The position numbers and the translations under genes are program-made. Positions 1-5,784 of a stretch of 5,784 nt of DNA are shown here, one piece after another. Each line of letters opens with the position of its first letter. Positions within the stretch are counted from its first letter, which is position 1. This DNA comes from Lachnospiraceae bacterium (GTDB lineage: Bacteria; Bacillota_A; Clostridia; Lachnospirales; Lachnospiraceae), in contig JAFZRD010000036.1 in NCBI GenBank assembly GCA_017620055.1, positions 1 through 5,784 on the forward strand, written 5' to 3'. The notes under the pieces were generated by a model. It worked only from the letters and a program-made list of their open reading frames with translations, was not told where the DNA came from and ran no database searches.

Positions 1-1
1 C

Positions 2-127
2 GCGGCATACCGCAACGAGAAGTATGCGAAGTACGGTGAGGACGCCTTCGCGGACGCATCACGCGCCGCGGTCCTCGACATGAAGGAAGACATTCGTGTA
101 AACTGTTTTAGTAAGTGTAGACAGTGA
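2..127 (+). CDS. pyrF: Probable orotidine 5'-phosphate decarboxylase, C-terminal fragment
   Basis: Only the last 41 residues are in the window; the frame is open from base 2 to a TGA at 125-127. The tail runs AAYRNEKYAKYGEDAF, then an ASRAAVLDMKEDI-type helix. This resembles the C-terminal helix of the long (about 300-residue) PyrF type of Clostridia, which often ends with a residue pattern such as AARxAxxxMxxDI. PyrF decarboxylates OMP to UMP, the last step of pyrimidine synthesis, and a position 40 bases ahead of pyrE fits. The last ten or so residues (VNCFSKCRQ) are AT-rich and unlike the rest, so the very end may be poorly conserved. No catalytic residue is visible in this fragment; the call rests on tail similarity and context. 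Confidence 0.55.
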   Translation, partial: AAYRNEKYAKYGEDAFADASRAAVLDMKEDIRVNCFSKCRQ

Positions 128-167
128 TAATTGTTCGAACGTAAATAGATTAATGAAGAGGATAAGC
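128..167 (+). promoter_or_regulatory. pyrF-pyrE intergenic gap with palindrome and weak promoter-like box
   Basis: The 40-base gap is clearly more AT-rich than the flanking genes. It contains a perfect 8-base palindrome GTTCGAAC at 133-140. A -10-like GATAAT lies at 126-131 across the pyrF stop, but there is no convincing -35 box at 16-18 bases before it. I see no PyrR-type RNA element or terminator here, so the simplest reading is read-through from pyrF with a possible weak internal promoter. Confidence 0.2.
155..162 (+). promoter_or_regulatory. Ribosome binding site that fixes the pyrE start
   Basis: GAAGAGGA ends 5 bases before the ATG at 168. The alternative in-frame ATG at 153 overlaps this site and has only AT-rich sequence before it, so the downstream start is preferred. 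Confidence 0.6.
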
Positions 168-842
168 ATGGAAAGATATAAGGAAGAATTCATCGAGTTC
201 ATGGTCGAATCCGAAGTCCTGAAGTTCGGCGACTTCACATTGAAGAGCGGCCGCAAGTCCCCGTTCTTCATGAACGCGGGCGCATATGTGACCGGCAGCA
301 GCTTAAAGCGTCTCGGAGAGTACTACGCAAAGGCTATCCATGAGCGATTCGGCGATGACTTTGATGTACTGTTCGGCCCCGCGTACAAAGGGATCCCGCT
401 GTCGGTAACTACCGCGATAGCTTACAGCGAGCTGTTCGGAAAACAGGTCAGATATTCTTCGAACCGCAAGGAGATCAAGGATCACGGAGATGCCGGCATA
501 ATGCTCGGAAGCGACCTTAAGGACGGCGACCGTGTCGTGATGATAGAGGATGTCACGACATCGGGCAAATCGATAGAAGAGACATACCCGATACTCAAAG
601 GGCGCGGAGATGTCACGATCGTGGGCCTGATGGTATCGCTCGACCGTATGGAGGTAGGCCTTTCGGGTAAGCTTCCCGCACTTGCCGAGATATCGGAGAA
701 GTACGGTTTTCCGACGGGTGCCATAGTTACGATGAAGGAAGTGACGCAGTACCTTTATAACCGCGAGGTACAGGGAAAGGTCGTCATCGACGACACTCTC
801 AAGGCGTCGATAGACGAGTATTACAGGACATACGGAGCTTAA
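168..842 (+). CDS. pyrE: Orotate phosphoribosyltransferase
   Basis: This cytoplasmic enzyme joins orotate to PRPP to give OMP and pyrophosphate, the fifth step of pyrimidine synthesis. The 224-residue product has the usual length. An SGRKSPFF motif lies at residues 27-34, typical of the N-terminal part of PyrE. FGPAYKGI at 69-76 is the conserved FGPxYKGI element. The flexible catalytic loop is RKEIKDHGDAG at 100-110. The PRPP-binding loop is VVMIEDVTTSGKS at 124-136, with the paired acidic residues E128-D129. Together these leave little doubt. It lies 40 bases after the pyrF-like tail and its TAA directly abuts the ATG of the next gene, indicating one transcript. The start at 168 is chosen over 153 because of the GAAGAGGA site 5 bases upstream. 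Confidence 0.95.
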   Translation: MERYKEEFIEFMVESEVLKFGDFTLKSGRKSPFFMNAGAYVTGSSLKRLGEYYAKAIHERFGDDFDVLFGPAYKGIPLSVTTAIAYSELFGKQVRYSSNRKEIKDHGDAGIMLGSDLKDGDRVVMIEDVTTSGKSIEETYPILKGRGDVTIVGLMVSLDRMEVGLSGKLPALAEISEKYGFPTGAIVTMKEVTQYLYNREVQGKVVIDDTLKASIDEYYRTYGA

Positions 843-1184
843 ATGGGCAAGCCTGTCAAGATCCGAAAAAAGAAGAGCTTCATGTTCACGACCCGGCATT
901 ATTCATTCATGAGCATCATGGGAATAATGATCGGAGTGATATGCGCGATCGCCGTTACCGCGGTGATCTTTGCAAGCTACCGCAGCGCAGGGAGTGTCGA
1001 CAGGGGCTTCGGCGGTGTCGGACTCTTCTCGGTGTTTCTCAACATCATCGGGATCGTGTGCGGCATCATATCGATAAGAGAGCGCGACGTCTACATCTCT
1101 CCGGGAATAGTCGCCATATCACTAAACGGCGCGATGATACTCGGATGGATCGTGATCATGATGCTCGGAGGCTTTGCAAACTGA
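843..1184 (+). CDS. Small three-helix membrane protein, DUF6142-like
   Basis: The 113-residue product starts with a strongly basic tail (MGKPVKIRKKK). Three hydrophobic stretches follow at about residues 22-45, 57-78 and 88-110. The basic start suggests a cytoplasmic N-terminus by the positive-inside rule. A charged IRERD turn at 78-82 separates helices two and three. The overall layout (KxxxxTxRHYS, ASYRSAG, ISIRERD) recalls the DUF6142 proteins I associate with Lachnospiraceae; that link is from memory. No enzymatic motif is visible and the function is unknown. The ATG directly follows the pyrE stop, with GGAG at 834-837 as ribosome site inside pyrE, so translation is probably coupled. The aminopeptidase gene begins 12 bases downstream. 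Nothing ties it directly to pyrimidine metabolism. Confidence 0.75.
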   Translation: MGKPVKIRKKKSFMFTTRHYSFMSIMGIMIGVICAIAVTAVIFASYRSAGSVDRGFGGVGLFSVFLNIIGIVCGIISIRERDVYISPGIVAISLNGAMILGWIVIMMLGGFAN

Positions 1185-1196
1185 CGGGAGGAACCG

Positions 1197-3287
1197 ATGA
1201 GAGAAGTCGGCAACGAAATGATGAACGAGCGCTACGGACTCGTTACGGACAGAATAAAGGAAACAGTCAAAGAGGATGCCTTAAGCGGCCCTCTTTTATC
1301 TTTTTTCAGGCAGACATCCGAATTACTGATAAAGCTCTCGGACATTCTTGACCGCACGCTCGGGGACGGAATCGATGACGTTCCCACAGCCGCTCTTGCG
1401 AGCGAAAATCACATGCTCTACGAAGATATCCTTCCGGAAAACTATGATAAGAGCTTTGCCAATCCCGACTTCATCACCTCGCAGTTTACCGCGGCTGCCG
1501 TTCCGGAAGCGGAGGAGATGGCAAAGTGTCTGTGCTTTCTCTACGCCGAGATGCGTGGTCTCATACCTTTCGCATATGAGGGGAATACGGAGATATTTAC
1601 GATATTTGCCGAACTGTTCGTGCAGGTATATTCATGCTTCAGGCTTGCCTCTCTTGATAAGGGATTTCCCGAGGCAGGTGCGATAAAGGATATACTGTAT
1701 TCATTCGAGAGCGACAACTGTGACATCATAATACCGGAGAGCATAGAGGAGAGGATCGACCCGTCGAGGGATTTTGTCAGGAAGATAGTATGCGAATCCG
1801 ATCTTTCCGATGAACGTTTCCTGTACCTGTCGGGTGAGTACGTGACCGATAACGAGATCAGGACCGCAAAGTTTATCGCCGGTCTTCCCGAAGAAGACAT
1901 ACGGGTCATGGCCGATACTTTTACCGAAGGCTACAGGGTGGGATTTGTCAAGGCCGGCAAACCGCTTGATAAGAAGACGAGCGCGAACATCCGCTACAGT
2001 CTCGGATTCGAGAGGGTGGTAAGAGCGGCCGTCGAAAACTTCGAGAAGATGAACCTTGGATCTGTCATATACAGGGCGGGGAGTCTCGCACTCACAAGGG
2101 GTGCGACGAGCCGTATAGGATTCTACGGTGCGATCCCGAACAGGCAGTATGACTACGATCATAAGGATGACCTGGCGCTTATACTCGATGCCGATCTTGT
2201 AACGCGAAGGCTTGAGGTGCTCGAGAACAGTTACGGGGATCGAAAGAGTCTTGCGAACGGACATGCCGGTCCGGCCGTGATGGAGGTGTTCGGACAGGAG
2301 CCGTTCACACCTGTAGTCAAGGAGAGCGCGATCCGACACAGCGAGAAGACGAGAAAACTATCCGTCGACTACAGCGCAAAAGCTTCGGAGATCGTCAACA
2401 GATACATCATCGGGGAAGAGAGGAGCTTTACGATAATAGCTTTCCCGATACCGGAGATCGGCGATGATTTTGAGAAGATATTCGCTGACACGATAAAGCT
2501 CAATACACTTCCTTACGCAAAGTACGAGACGATCCAGCAGAAGATGATAGATGCGCTTGATACGGCTGATCACGTCGAGATAAAAGGAAAGGGCGCCAAC
2601 AGGACTGACCTCGTGATACGACTCCACGACCTTAGTGATCCCGCGAAGCAGACGAACTTCGAGAACTGTGTTGCGGATGTCAATATTCCGGTCGGAGAGG
2701 TGTTCACTTCTCCCGCACTTTCCGGAACAAACGGTGTGCTCAACGTATCGAAGGTATTTCTTAACGGACTTCTCTACAAAGATCTTGAGATCACTTTCAG
2801 CGACGGGATGATAGCCGGATACACGTGCGCCAATTACGAAGACGAAGAAGAGAACAGGAGGTTCATCAAGGATAACGTTTTATACAAGCACGACACCCTT
2901 CCGATCGGCGAGTTCGCGATAGGAACGAACACGACCGCATACCGTATGGGAAGGGACTATGATATAGAAGGACGGCTCCCGATACTGATCATGGAGAAGA
3001 CCGGACCGCATTTTGCCGTAGGCGATACGTGCTACAGCCATGAGGAAGACGTTAAGGTATATAACCCCGACGGCAAGGAGATCATCGCACGTGAGAATGA
3101 GGTATCCGCAAAGAGAAAAGTAAGCGTCAAGGATGCATACTTCCAGTGTCATACCGACATAACGATCCCTTATGACGAGATTGGATACATTAAGGCTGTC
3201 GGAAAGAGCGGCTCCGTTACGATAATAGAAAACGGAAGGTTTACACTTCCCGGTACCGAAGAGCTGAACGCACCTCTTGACGAGTGA
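1197..3287 (+). CDS. M29-type metallo-aminopeptidase with extended N-terminal half
   Basis: The 696-residue protein has the C-terminal catalytic part of peptidase family M29 (AmpS/AmpT/PepS type), dinuclear metal exopeptidases that remove N-terminal residues from peptides, normally in the cytoplasm. The expected metal ligands are present in order: E501 in PVGEVFTSP, E572 in IGEFAIGTN, H605 in EKTGPHFAVG, Y613 shortly after, and H652/D654 in CHTDI. An R-T-D segment in ANRTDLVIRL (468-476) is also typical. Classical members have about 410 residues; here some 290 extra residues precede the M29-like core. They look helical, soluble and partly acidic, and have no signal peptide. A GGGAGGA site at 1186-1192 supports the ATG at 1197. 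A second ATG (codon 8 or 9) is possible but less well placed. The next gene begins 25 bases after the stop. Substrate preference cannot be read from the sequence. Confidence 0.88.
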   Translation: MREVGNEMMNERYGLVTDRIKETVKEDALSGPLLSFFRQTSELLIKLSDILDRTLGDGIDDVPTAALASENHMLYEDILPENYDKSFANPDFITSQFTAAAVPEAEEMAKCLCFLYAEMRGLIPFAYEGNTEIFTIFAELFVQVYSCFRLASLDKGFPEAGAIKDILYSFESDNCDIIIPESIEERIDPSRDFVRKIVCESDLSDERFLYLSGEYVTDNEIRTAKFIAGLPEEDIRVMADTFTEGYRVGFVKAGKPLDKKTSANIRYSLGFERVVRAAVENFEKMNLGSVIYRAGSLALTRGATSRIGFYGAIPNRQYDYDHKDDLALILDADLVTRRLEVLENSYGDRKSLANGHAGPAVMEVFGQEPFTPVVKESAIRHSEKTRKLSVDYSAKASEIVNRYIIGEERSFTIIAFPIPEIGDDFEKIFADTIKLNTLPYAKYETIQQKMIDALDTADHVEIKGKGANRTDLVIRLHDLSDPAKQTNFENCVADVNIPVGEVFTSPALSGTNGVLNVSKVFLNGLLYKDLEITFSDGMIAGYTCANYEDEEENRRFIKDNVLYKHDTLPIGEFAIGTNTTAYRMGRDYDIEGRLPILIMEKTGPHFAVGDTCYSHEEDVKVYNPDGKEIIARENEVSAKRKVSVKDAYFQCHTDITIPYDEIGYIKAVGKSGSVTIIENGRFTLPGTEELNAPLDE
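1269..1306 (+). terminator. Terminator-like hairpin inside the start of the aminopeptidase gene
   Basis: AAAGAGG at 1269-1275 can pair with CCTCTTT at 1290-1296. Inside it, after a two-base bulge, GCC at 1278-1280 can pair with GGC at 1287-1289, leaving a six-base loop. A T-rich run follows, ending in six Ts at 1301-1306. The shape is that of an intrinsic terminator, but it lies within codons 25-37 of an intact gene. It may be an attenuator, a partial terminator, or chance. Confidence 0.3.
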
Positions 3288-3300
3288 GTCGGCGTATGAC

Positions 3301-3306
3301 AAGGAG
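3301..3306 (+). promoter_or_regulatory. Ribosome binding site that fixes the start of the ParB-HAD gene
   Basis: AAGGAG lies 6 bases before the ATG at 3313. An earlier in-frame TTG at 3277 would overlap the aminopeptidase end and has no such site, so 3313 is preferred. Confidence 0.65.
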
Positions 3307-3312
3307 CAGAGA

Positions 3313-4197
3313 ATGGCTAAGACCGAACTTGAGATATTTATAGAAGAGGAGGCACTCAAGGTCAAGAACACCGGAGTGCCCGTCAAGGCGTCACTATTGG
3401 AGCGCCTTCTGATGAGAAGATCATCGTGCAAAAGACTGCATCCTAATCCGGAGGACGAGTTCACATTCCCGGATATCGGACCGAACATGCAGATCATCTC
3501 TTCATATGTGGCGCAGTTCAAGGACAATATCAACAAGGGGCTCCCTCTTATGGATGAGCCGCTGTTCATACAGAAGATAAGACCGTCCGGATATATGCTC
3601 TTAAACGGCCATCACAGATGGGCCGCGGCGATGAGACTCGGCATTAAAAGAGTTCCGGTAAACGTCGTCAACGCCGTATTTGACGGGGACATAAGAGTGA
3701 TGCTCGAGAAGTCGACTCACGAGAAGCGTGCAACACTCGATCTTGATGAGGTCGTGTTCGCATCCCCCGGGGAAGAGCATGTCGAAAAACACGGCTCGCT
3801 GATCCGCGTTGGACTGCAGAAGAAGAGACTTCGTCTCGGGATCCCCGCACTCTTTAAAAAGCTCAAAGTGAGAGGCTATGATATATGGGTATACTCAAGC
3901 GAGTTCTATTCGATCGATGATATAAGACGCTATTTCAAACACTACTCGGTAAGCGTTGACGGTATCATAACCGGCATGAAGAAGCAGACTTCAAAAGGCG
4001 GCGCATCTCGCAAAAAGCTTGAGGAGATGATCTCCGCAAAATATAAGACAACGCTTCACATTGACAGGGACCTTCTCCTTGTGACAAGCGGCCGGTCAAA
4101 TGATTTTCGCGAGATCGCGATCGACTGCAGACCCGAGGAATGGTCGGGCACCGTGGCCGATGCGATAGACGGGTTGGAAAAGGATGAGAAAGAATAA
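3313..4197 (+). CDS. ParB/sulfiredoxin-fold domain fused to a capless HAD-like domain
   Basis: The 294-residue protein has two parts. Residues about 75-120 carry LFIQKIRPSGYMLLNGHHRW and then AAAMRLGIKRVPV, the signature of the ParB/Srx fold, with the NGHHR box at 98-102. The preceding segment (HPNPEDEF, PDIGPNMQII) is acidic and helical. Residues about 138-290 are HAD-like: DLDEV at 143-147 gives the nucleophile and acid pair (D143, D145), WVYSS at 192-196 is motif II, RKK at 233-235 may supply the motif III basic residue, and LHIDRD at 248-253 is motif IV. Only about 52 residues separate motifs I and II, so there is no large cap domain. Capless HADs often act on proteins or nucleic acids, but no substrate is visible here. 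The gene lies 25 bases after the aminopeptidase and overlaps or nearly touches the HAD gene, its own paralogue. The biological role is unknown to me. Confidence 0.8.
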   Translation: MAKTELEIFIEEEALKVKNTGVPVKASLLERLLMRRSSCKRLHPNPEDEFTFPDIGPNMQIISSYVAQFKDNINKGLPLMDEPLFIQKIRPSGYMLLNGHHRWAAAMRLGIKRVPVNVVNAVFDGDIRVMLEKSTHEKRATLDLDEVVFASPGEEHVEKHGSLIRVGLQKKRLRLGIPALFKKLKVRGYDIWVYSSEFYSIDDIRRYFKHYSVSVDGIITGMKKQTSKGGASRKKLEEMISAKYKTTLHIDRDLLLVTSGRSNDFREIAIDCRPEEWSGTVADAIDGLEKDEKE

Positions 4198-4693
4198 AAC
4201 ACAGGAGAAGATGCGCGTGTCGTTCGATCTCGACGAGGTTCTGTTCGTGTCCCCCGATACACACAAGACCGAACCTGCGCTTATGTTTCCTCTAAACAAA
4301 ATATTCAGGGAACGCCTGCGGCTCGGAACGCCGGAGCTGATAAGCCGCCTTCAGAAGATGGATTACGACGTCTGGGTGTATACGTCGTCCTACAGGAGCG
4401 AGCGATATATTAAGCTTCTGTTCCGCGCATACGGGGTCAAGTTCAACGGTATCGTGAACGCGCAGAGGCATCTGAAGGAAGTGCAGGGCAACCGCAAACA
4501 GCTCCTGCCGCAGAAGGTCCCGAGCAGATACAGGATATCGCTTCACGTCGATGATGAGTCGGTCATATGCTCGCTCGGGCGCCAGTACGGGTTTGATGCA
4601 TACCAGCTCGATGCGCAGGACGATGACTGGAAGGAGAAGGTCATCGCGCGGGCCGAGGAGATCAAACACAGGATAGAGCTCACCGGCAATTGA
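4184..4693 (+). CDS. Stand-alone HAD-like protein, paralogue of the preceding C-terminal domain
   Basis: The 169-residue protein shows HAD motif I DLDEV at residues 15-19 (D15, D17), motif II WVYTSS at 64-69, a basic RK at 104-105 or K111 as motif III candidate, and motif IV LHVDDE at 120-125 with the classical paired Asp. There is no room for a large cap. It matches the C-terminal half of the preceding protein throughout: ERLRLGTPEL against KRLRLGIPAL, YDVWVYTSS against YDIWVYSSE, and about 21 of 51 identical residues in that central block by eye. The start is uncertain. ATG 4184 overlaps the upstream gene by 14 bases and has no clear ribosome site. ATG 4211, giving MRVSFDLDEV, has AGGAG only 3 bases away and would begin right at the HAD strand. 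The protein is probably a phosphatase or hydrolase; its substrate is unknown. Confidence 0.82.
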   Translation: MRKNKTQEKMRVSFDLDEVLFVSPDTHKTEPALMFPLNKIFRERLRLGTPELISRLQKMDYDVWVYTSSYRSERYIKLLFRAYGVKFNGIVNAQRHLKEVQGNRKQLLPQKVPSRYRISLHVDDESVICSLGRQYGFDAYQLDAQDDDWKEKVIARAEEIKHRIELTGN

Positions 4694-4710
4694 AAATCAC
4701 CGGCTATTTT

Positions 4711-4736
4711 GATACAGTTAAATGTAAGTGATACAG
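4711..4736 (+). repeat. Direct repeat GATACAG, two copies ahead of purE
   Basis: The exact 7-base copies are at 4711-4717 and 4730-4736, offset by 19 bases, or nearly two helical turns, so both would face the same side of the DNA. A dimeric regulator site is possible. Two short copies could also be chance. Confidence 0.4.
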
Positions 4737-4749
4737 ACAATATTCAAAC

Positions 4750-4756
4750 GGAGGAG
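4750..4756 (+). promoter_or_regulatory. Strong ribosome binding site of purE
   Basis: GGAGGAG lies just ahead of the ATG at 4760. It fixes this start over an in-frame TTG at 4709, which would add 17 residues foreign to PurE. Confidence 0.7.
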
Positions 4757-4759
4757 ATT

Positions 4760-5266
4760 ATGGCAACAGTAGGGATCGTTATGGGCAGTGATTCTGACAT
4801 GCCCGTCATGAGCAAGGCAGCCGAGATACTCGATAAGTTCGGTATCGATTACGACATGAGGATCATCTCGGCACACAGGGAACCGGATGTGTTCTTCGAA
4901 TATGCGAAGAGCGCGAAGGAAAAAGGAATGAAGGTCATCATCGCGGGAGCCGGCATGGCGGCCCACCTTCCGGGTATGTGCGCGGCGATCTTCCCGCTCC
5001 CGGTAATAGGCATTCCGATGCATACGACATCGCTCGGAGGAAGGGACAGCCTGTACTCGATCGTCCAGATGCCTTCGGGGATCCCGGTAGCGACGGTCGC
5101 GATCAACGGCGGCGCGAACGCGGGAATCCTTGCGGCCAAGATGCTCGCGATATCGGATGATGCGCTTCTTGCAAAGATAGAGAAGTATTCGGAAGAGCTC
5201 AAGGAGAGCGTCGTCAAAAAGGACGAGAAGCTCGCCGAGGTCGGTTACAGAAATTATACCAAATAA
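4760..5266 (+). CDS. purE: N5-carboxyaminoimidazole ribonucleotide mutase (PurE, class I)
   Basis: This cytoplasmic enzyme moves the carboxyl group of N5-CAIR to carbon 4 to give CAIR in purine synthesis. The 168-residue length is normal. MGSDSD at residues 8-13 binds the phosphate, SAHR at 37-40 carries the catalytic histidine (H39), and [11 protein letters not shown] at 62-72 is the class I active-site loop. [15 protein letters not shown] and the following [13 protein letters not shown] are also standard. The AAHLPG signature argues against class II (direct AIR carboxylase), so a PurK supplying N5-CAIR is expected elsewhere; it is not in this window. The usual GGAA is GMAA here, a mild variation. 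PurM follows 14 bases downstream with its ribosome site overlapping the purE stop, so the two are cotranscribed. Confidence 0.96.
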   Translation: MATVGIVMGSDSDMPVMSKAAEILDKFGIDYDMRIISAHREPDVFFEYAKSAKEKGMKVIIAGAGMAAHLPGMCAAIFPLPVIGIPMHTTSLGGRDSLYSIVQMPSGIPVATVAINGGANAGILAAKMLAISDDALLAKIEKYSEELKESVVKKDEKLAEVGYRNYTK

Positions 5267-5280
5267 GGAGACCAACTATT

Positions 5281-5784
5281 ATGGATTACAGATCATCCGG
5301 TGTTGATATCGAAGCGGGATACAAGTCCGTCGAACTGATAAAGGGATTCGTCAAAGAGACCGTCCGCCCCGAAGTGATCGGAGGGCTCGGAGGATTTGCC
5401 GGAGCCTTTTCGATGAAAGGCTATGCGGGGATGGAAGATCCCGTACTTGTATCGGGAACCGACGGATGCGGCACGAAGGTCAAGCTCGCGTTCATCATGG
5501 ACAAGCATGACACGATAGGCATCGATGCGGTCGCGATGTGCGTCAACGATATCGTCTGCGGAGGAGCCGAACCGCTCTTCTTTCTCGATTATATAGCCTG
5601 CGGCAAAAATCACCCCGAGAAGATCGCACAGATAGTCAAGGGTGTCGCCGAAGGATGCAAACAGGCAGGTTGCTCGCTCGTAGGTGGAGAGACCGCGGAG
5701 CATCCTGGACTGATGCCGGAGGATGAATATGATCTGGCGGGATTTTCCGTAGGGATAGTTGACAGGAAGAACATAATCGACGGA
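5281..5784 (+). CDS. purM: Phosphoribosylformylglycinamidine cyclo-ligase (AIR synthetase), N-terminal part
   Basis: PurM closes FGAM to AIR with ATP, the fifth step of purine synthesis; AIR then feeds the PurK/PurE steps. The frame is open to the window edge, giving 168 residues of a family that is usually about 340-350 long, so the ATP-grasping C-terminal half is missing from view. Diagnostic segments are [12 protein letters not shown] (2-13), [16 protein letters not shown] (29-44), [16 protein letters not shown] (56-71), [20 protein letters not shown] (82-101) and [11 protein letters not shown] (133-143). The ATG at 5281 follows AAGGAG at 5265-5270, which overlaps the purE TAA; the 10-base spacing is on the long side, but no better start exists. 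The order purE-purM suggests the start of a purine operon continuing beyond the window. Confidence 0.96.
   Translation, partial: MDYRSSGVDIEAGYKSVELIKGFVKETVRPEVIGGLGGFAGAFSMKGYAGMEDPVLVSGTDGCGTKVKLAFIMDKHDTIGIDAVAMCVNDIVCGGAEPLFFLDYIACGKNHPEKIAQIVKGVAEGCKQAGCSLVGGETAEHPGLMPEDEYDLAGFSVGIVDRKNIIDG

Larger units (their letters stand above)
4694..4759 (+). promoter_or_regulatory. purE leader with candidate promoter and 7-base direct repeat
   Basis: This AT-rich gap is the longest clean intergenic space in the window and separates the ParB/HAD pair from the purine genes. A -35-like TTGATA (4709-4714) is followed after 17 bases by a poor -10, TACAGA (4732-4737), with an upstream TG at 4729-4730 as in extended -10 promoters. 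GATACAG occurs at 4711-4717 and 4730-4736, one copy on each box, 19 bases apart. That could be an operator, but no known purine-regulator site or riboswitch is recognisable, and the space is too short for a purine riboswitch. Confidence 0.3.

Noticed and set aside
153..167. Longer pyrE start at ATG 153
   Set aside because: The ribosome site GAAGAGGA overlaps this ATG and is spaced correctly for ATG 168.
303..899. 198-codon antisense open frame over pyrE
   Set aside because: It lies wholly opposite a well-supported gene, its translation resembles no family I know, and it is explained by the codon pattern of the sense gene.
941..1351. 136-codon + strand frame overlapping the membrane protein and the aminopeptidase start
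   Set aside because: Highly Arg/His-rich out-of-frame translation overlapping two better genes that have proper ribosome sites.
1701..2339. 212-codon antisense open frame over the aminopeptidase gene
   Set aside because: Shadow of the sense gene with unusual residue make-up (many R, Y, H), and no ribosome site supports it.
2880..3569. 229-codon antisense open frame across the aminopeptidase/ParB-HAD junction
   Set aside because: It spans two genes that have strong family evidence on the + strand, and its translation has no recognisable motif.
4681..4710. Possible terminator after the HAD gene (CACCGGC twice, then CTATTTT)
   Set aside because: The two copies are direct, not inverted; only CCGG can self-pair, giving a 4-base stem with a 13-base loop and a weak T run.
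4709..4759. TTG start adding 17 residues to PurE
   Set aside because: PurE normally begins at the strand before MGSDSD, and the GGAGGAG site points to ATG 4760.
4718..5275. 185-codon antisense open frame over purE
   Set aside because: PurE on the + strand is unmistakable; the antisense translation is an arginine-rich shadow.

Overview
The window looks like a core-metabolism stretch from a member of the Bacillota, most likely class Clostridia and perhaps a Lachnospiraceae-type anaerobe. The reasons are family resemblance of the proteins, strong purine-rich Shine-Dalgarno sites, mid-range GC, and free use of ATA (Ile) and AGG/AGA (Arg) codons. The assignment is by recognition only; no search was run. 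Every gene is on the + strand and packed tightly, with no RNA gene, insertion sequence or CRISPR array and no uncoded stretch above about 70 bases.

Positions 2-842 hold the end of a pyrimidine operon: the C-terminal tail of a probable PyrF (OMP decarboxylase), then complete pyrE (orotate phosphoribosyltransferase). PyrE makes OMP and PyrF converts it to UMP, so the two act consecutively. Positions 843-3287 hold two genes closely coupled to pyrE: a 113-residue three-helix membrane protein (DUF6142-like) and a 696-residue M29-type metallo-aminopeptidase whose N-terminal half is much longer than in the classical family.

Positions 3313-4693 are the least ordinary part. One gene fuses a ParB/sulfiredoxin-fold domain (NGHHR motif) to a small capless HAD-like domain. 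The next gene is a free-standing HAD protein that is clearly a paralogue of that C-terminal domain. The pair looks like a duplication followed by a fusion, or the reverse, and I know of no described function for it.

After a 66-base gap with a possible promoter and a 7-base direct repeat, a purine operon begins: purE (N5-CAIR mutase, complete) and purM (AIR synthetase, cut by the window end). PurM makes AIR, and PurE works on the carboxylated product, so these are neighbouring steps of IMP synthesis. Pyrimidine and purine genes therefore flank a peptidase and an uncharacterised ParB/HAD pair. Two non-coding signals deserve checking: a terminator-like hairpin inside the start of the aminopeptidase gene (1269-1306) and the repeat-bearing purE leader.
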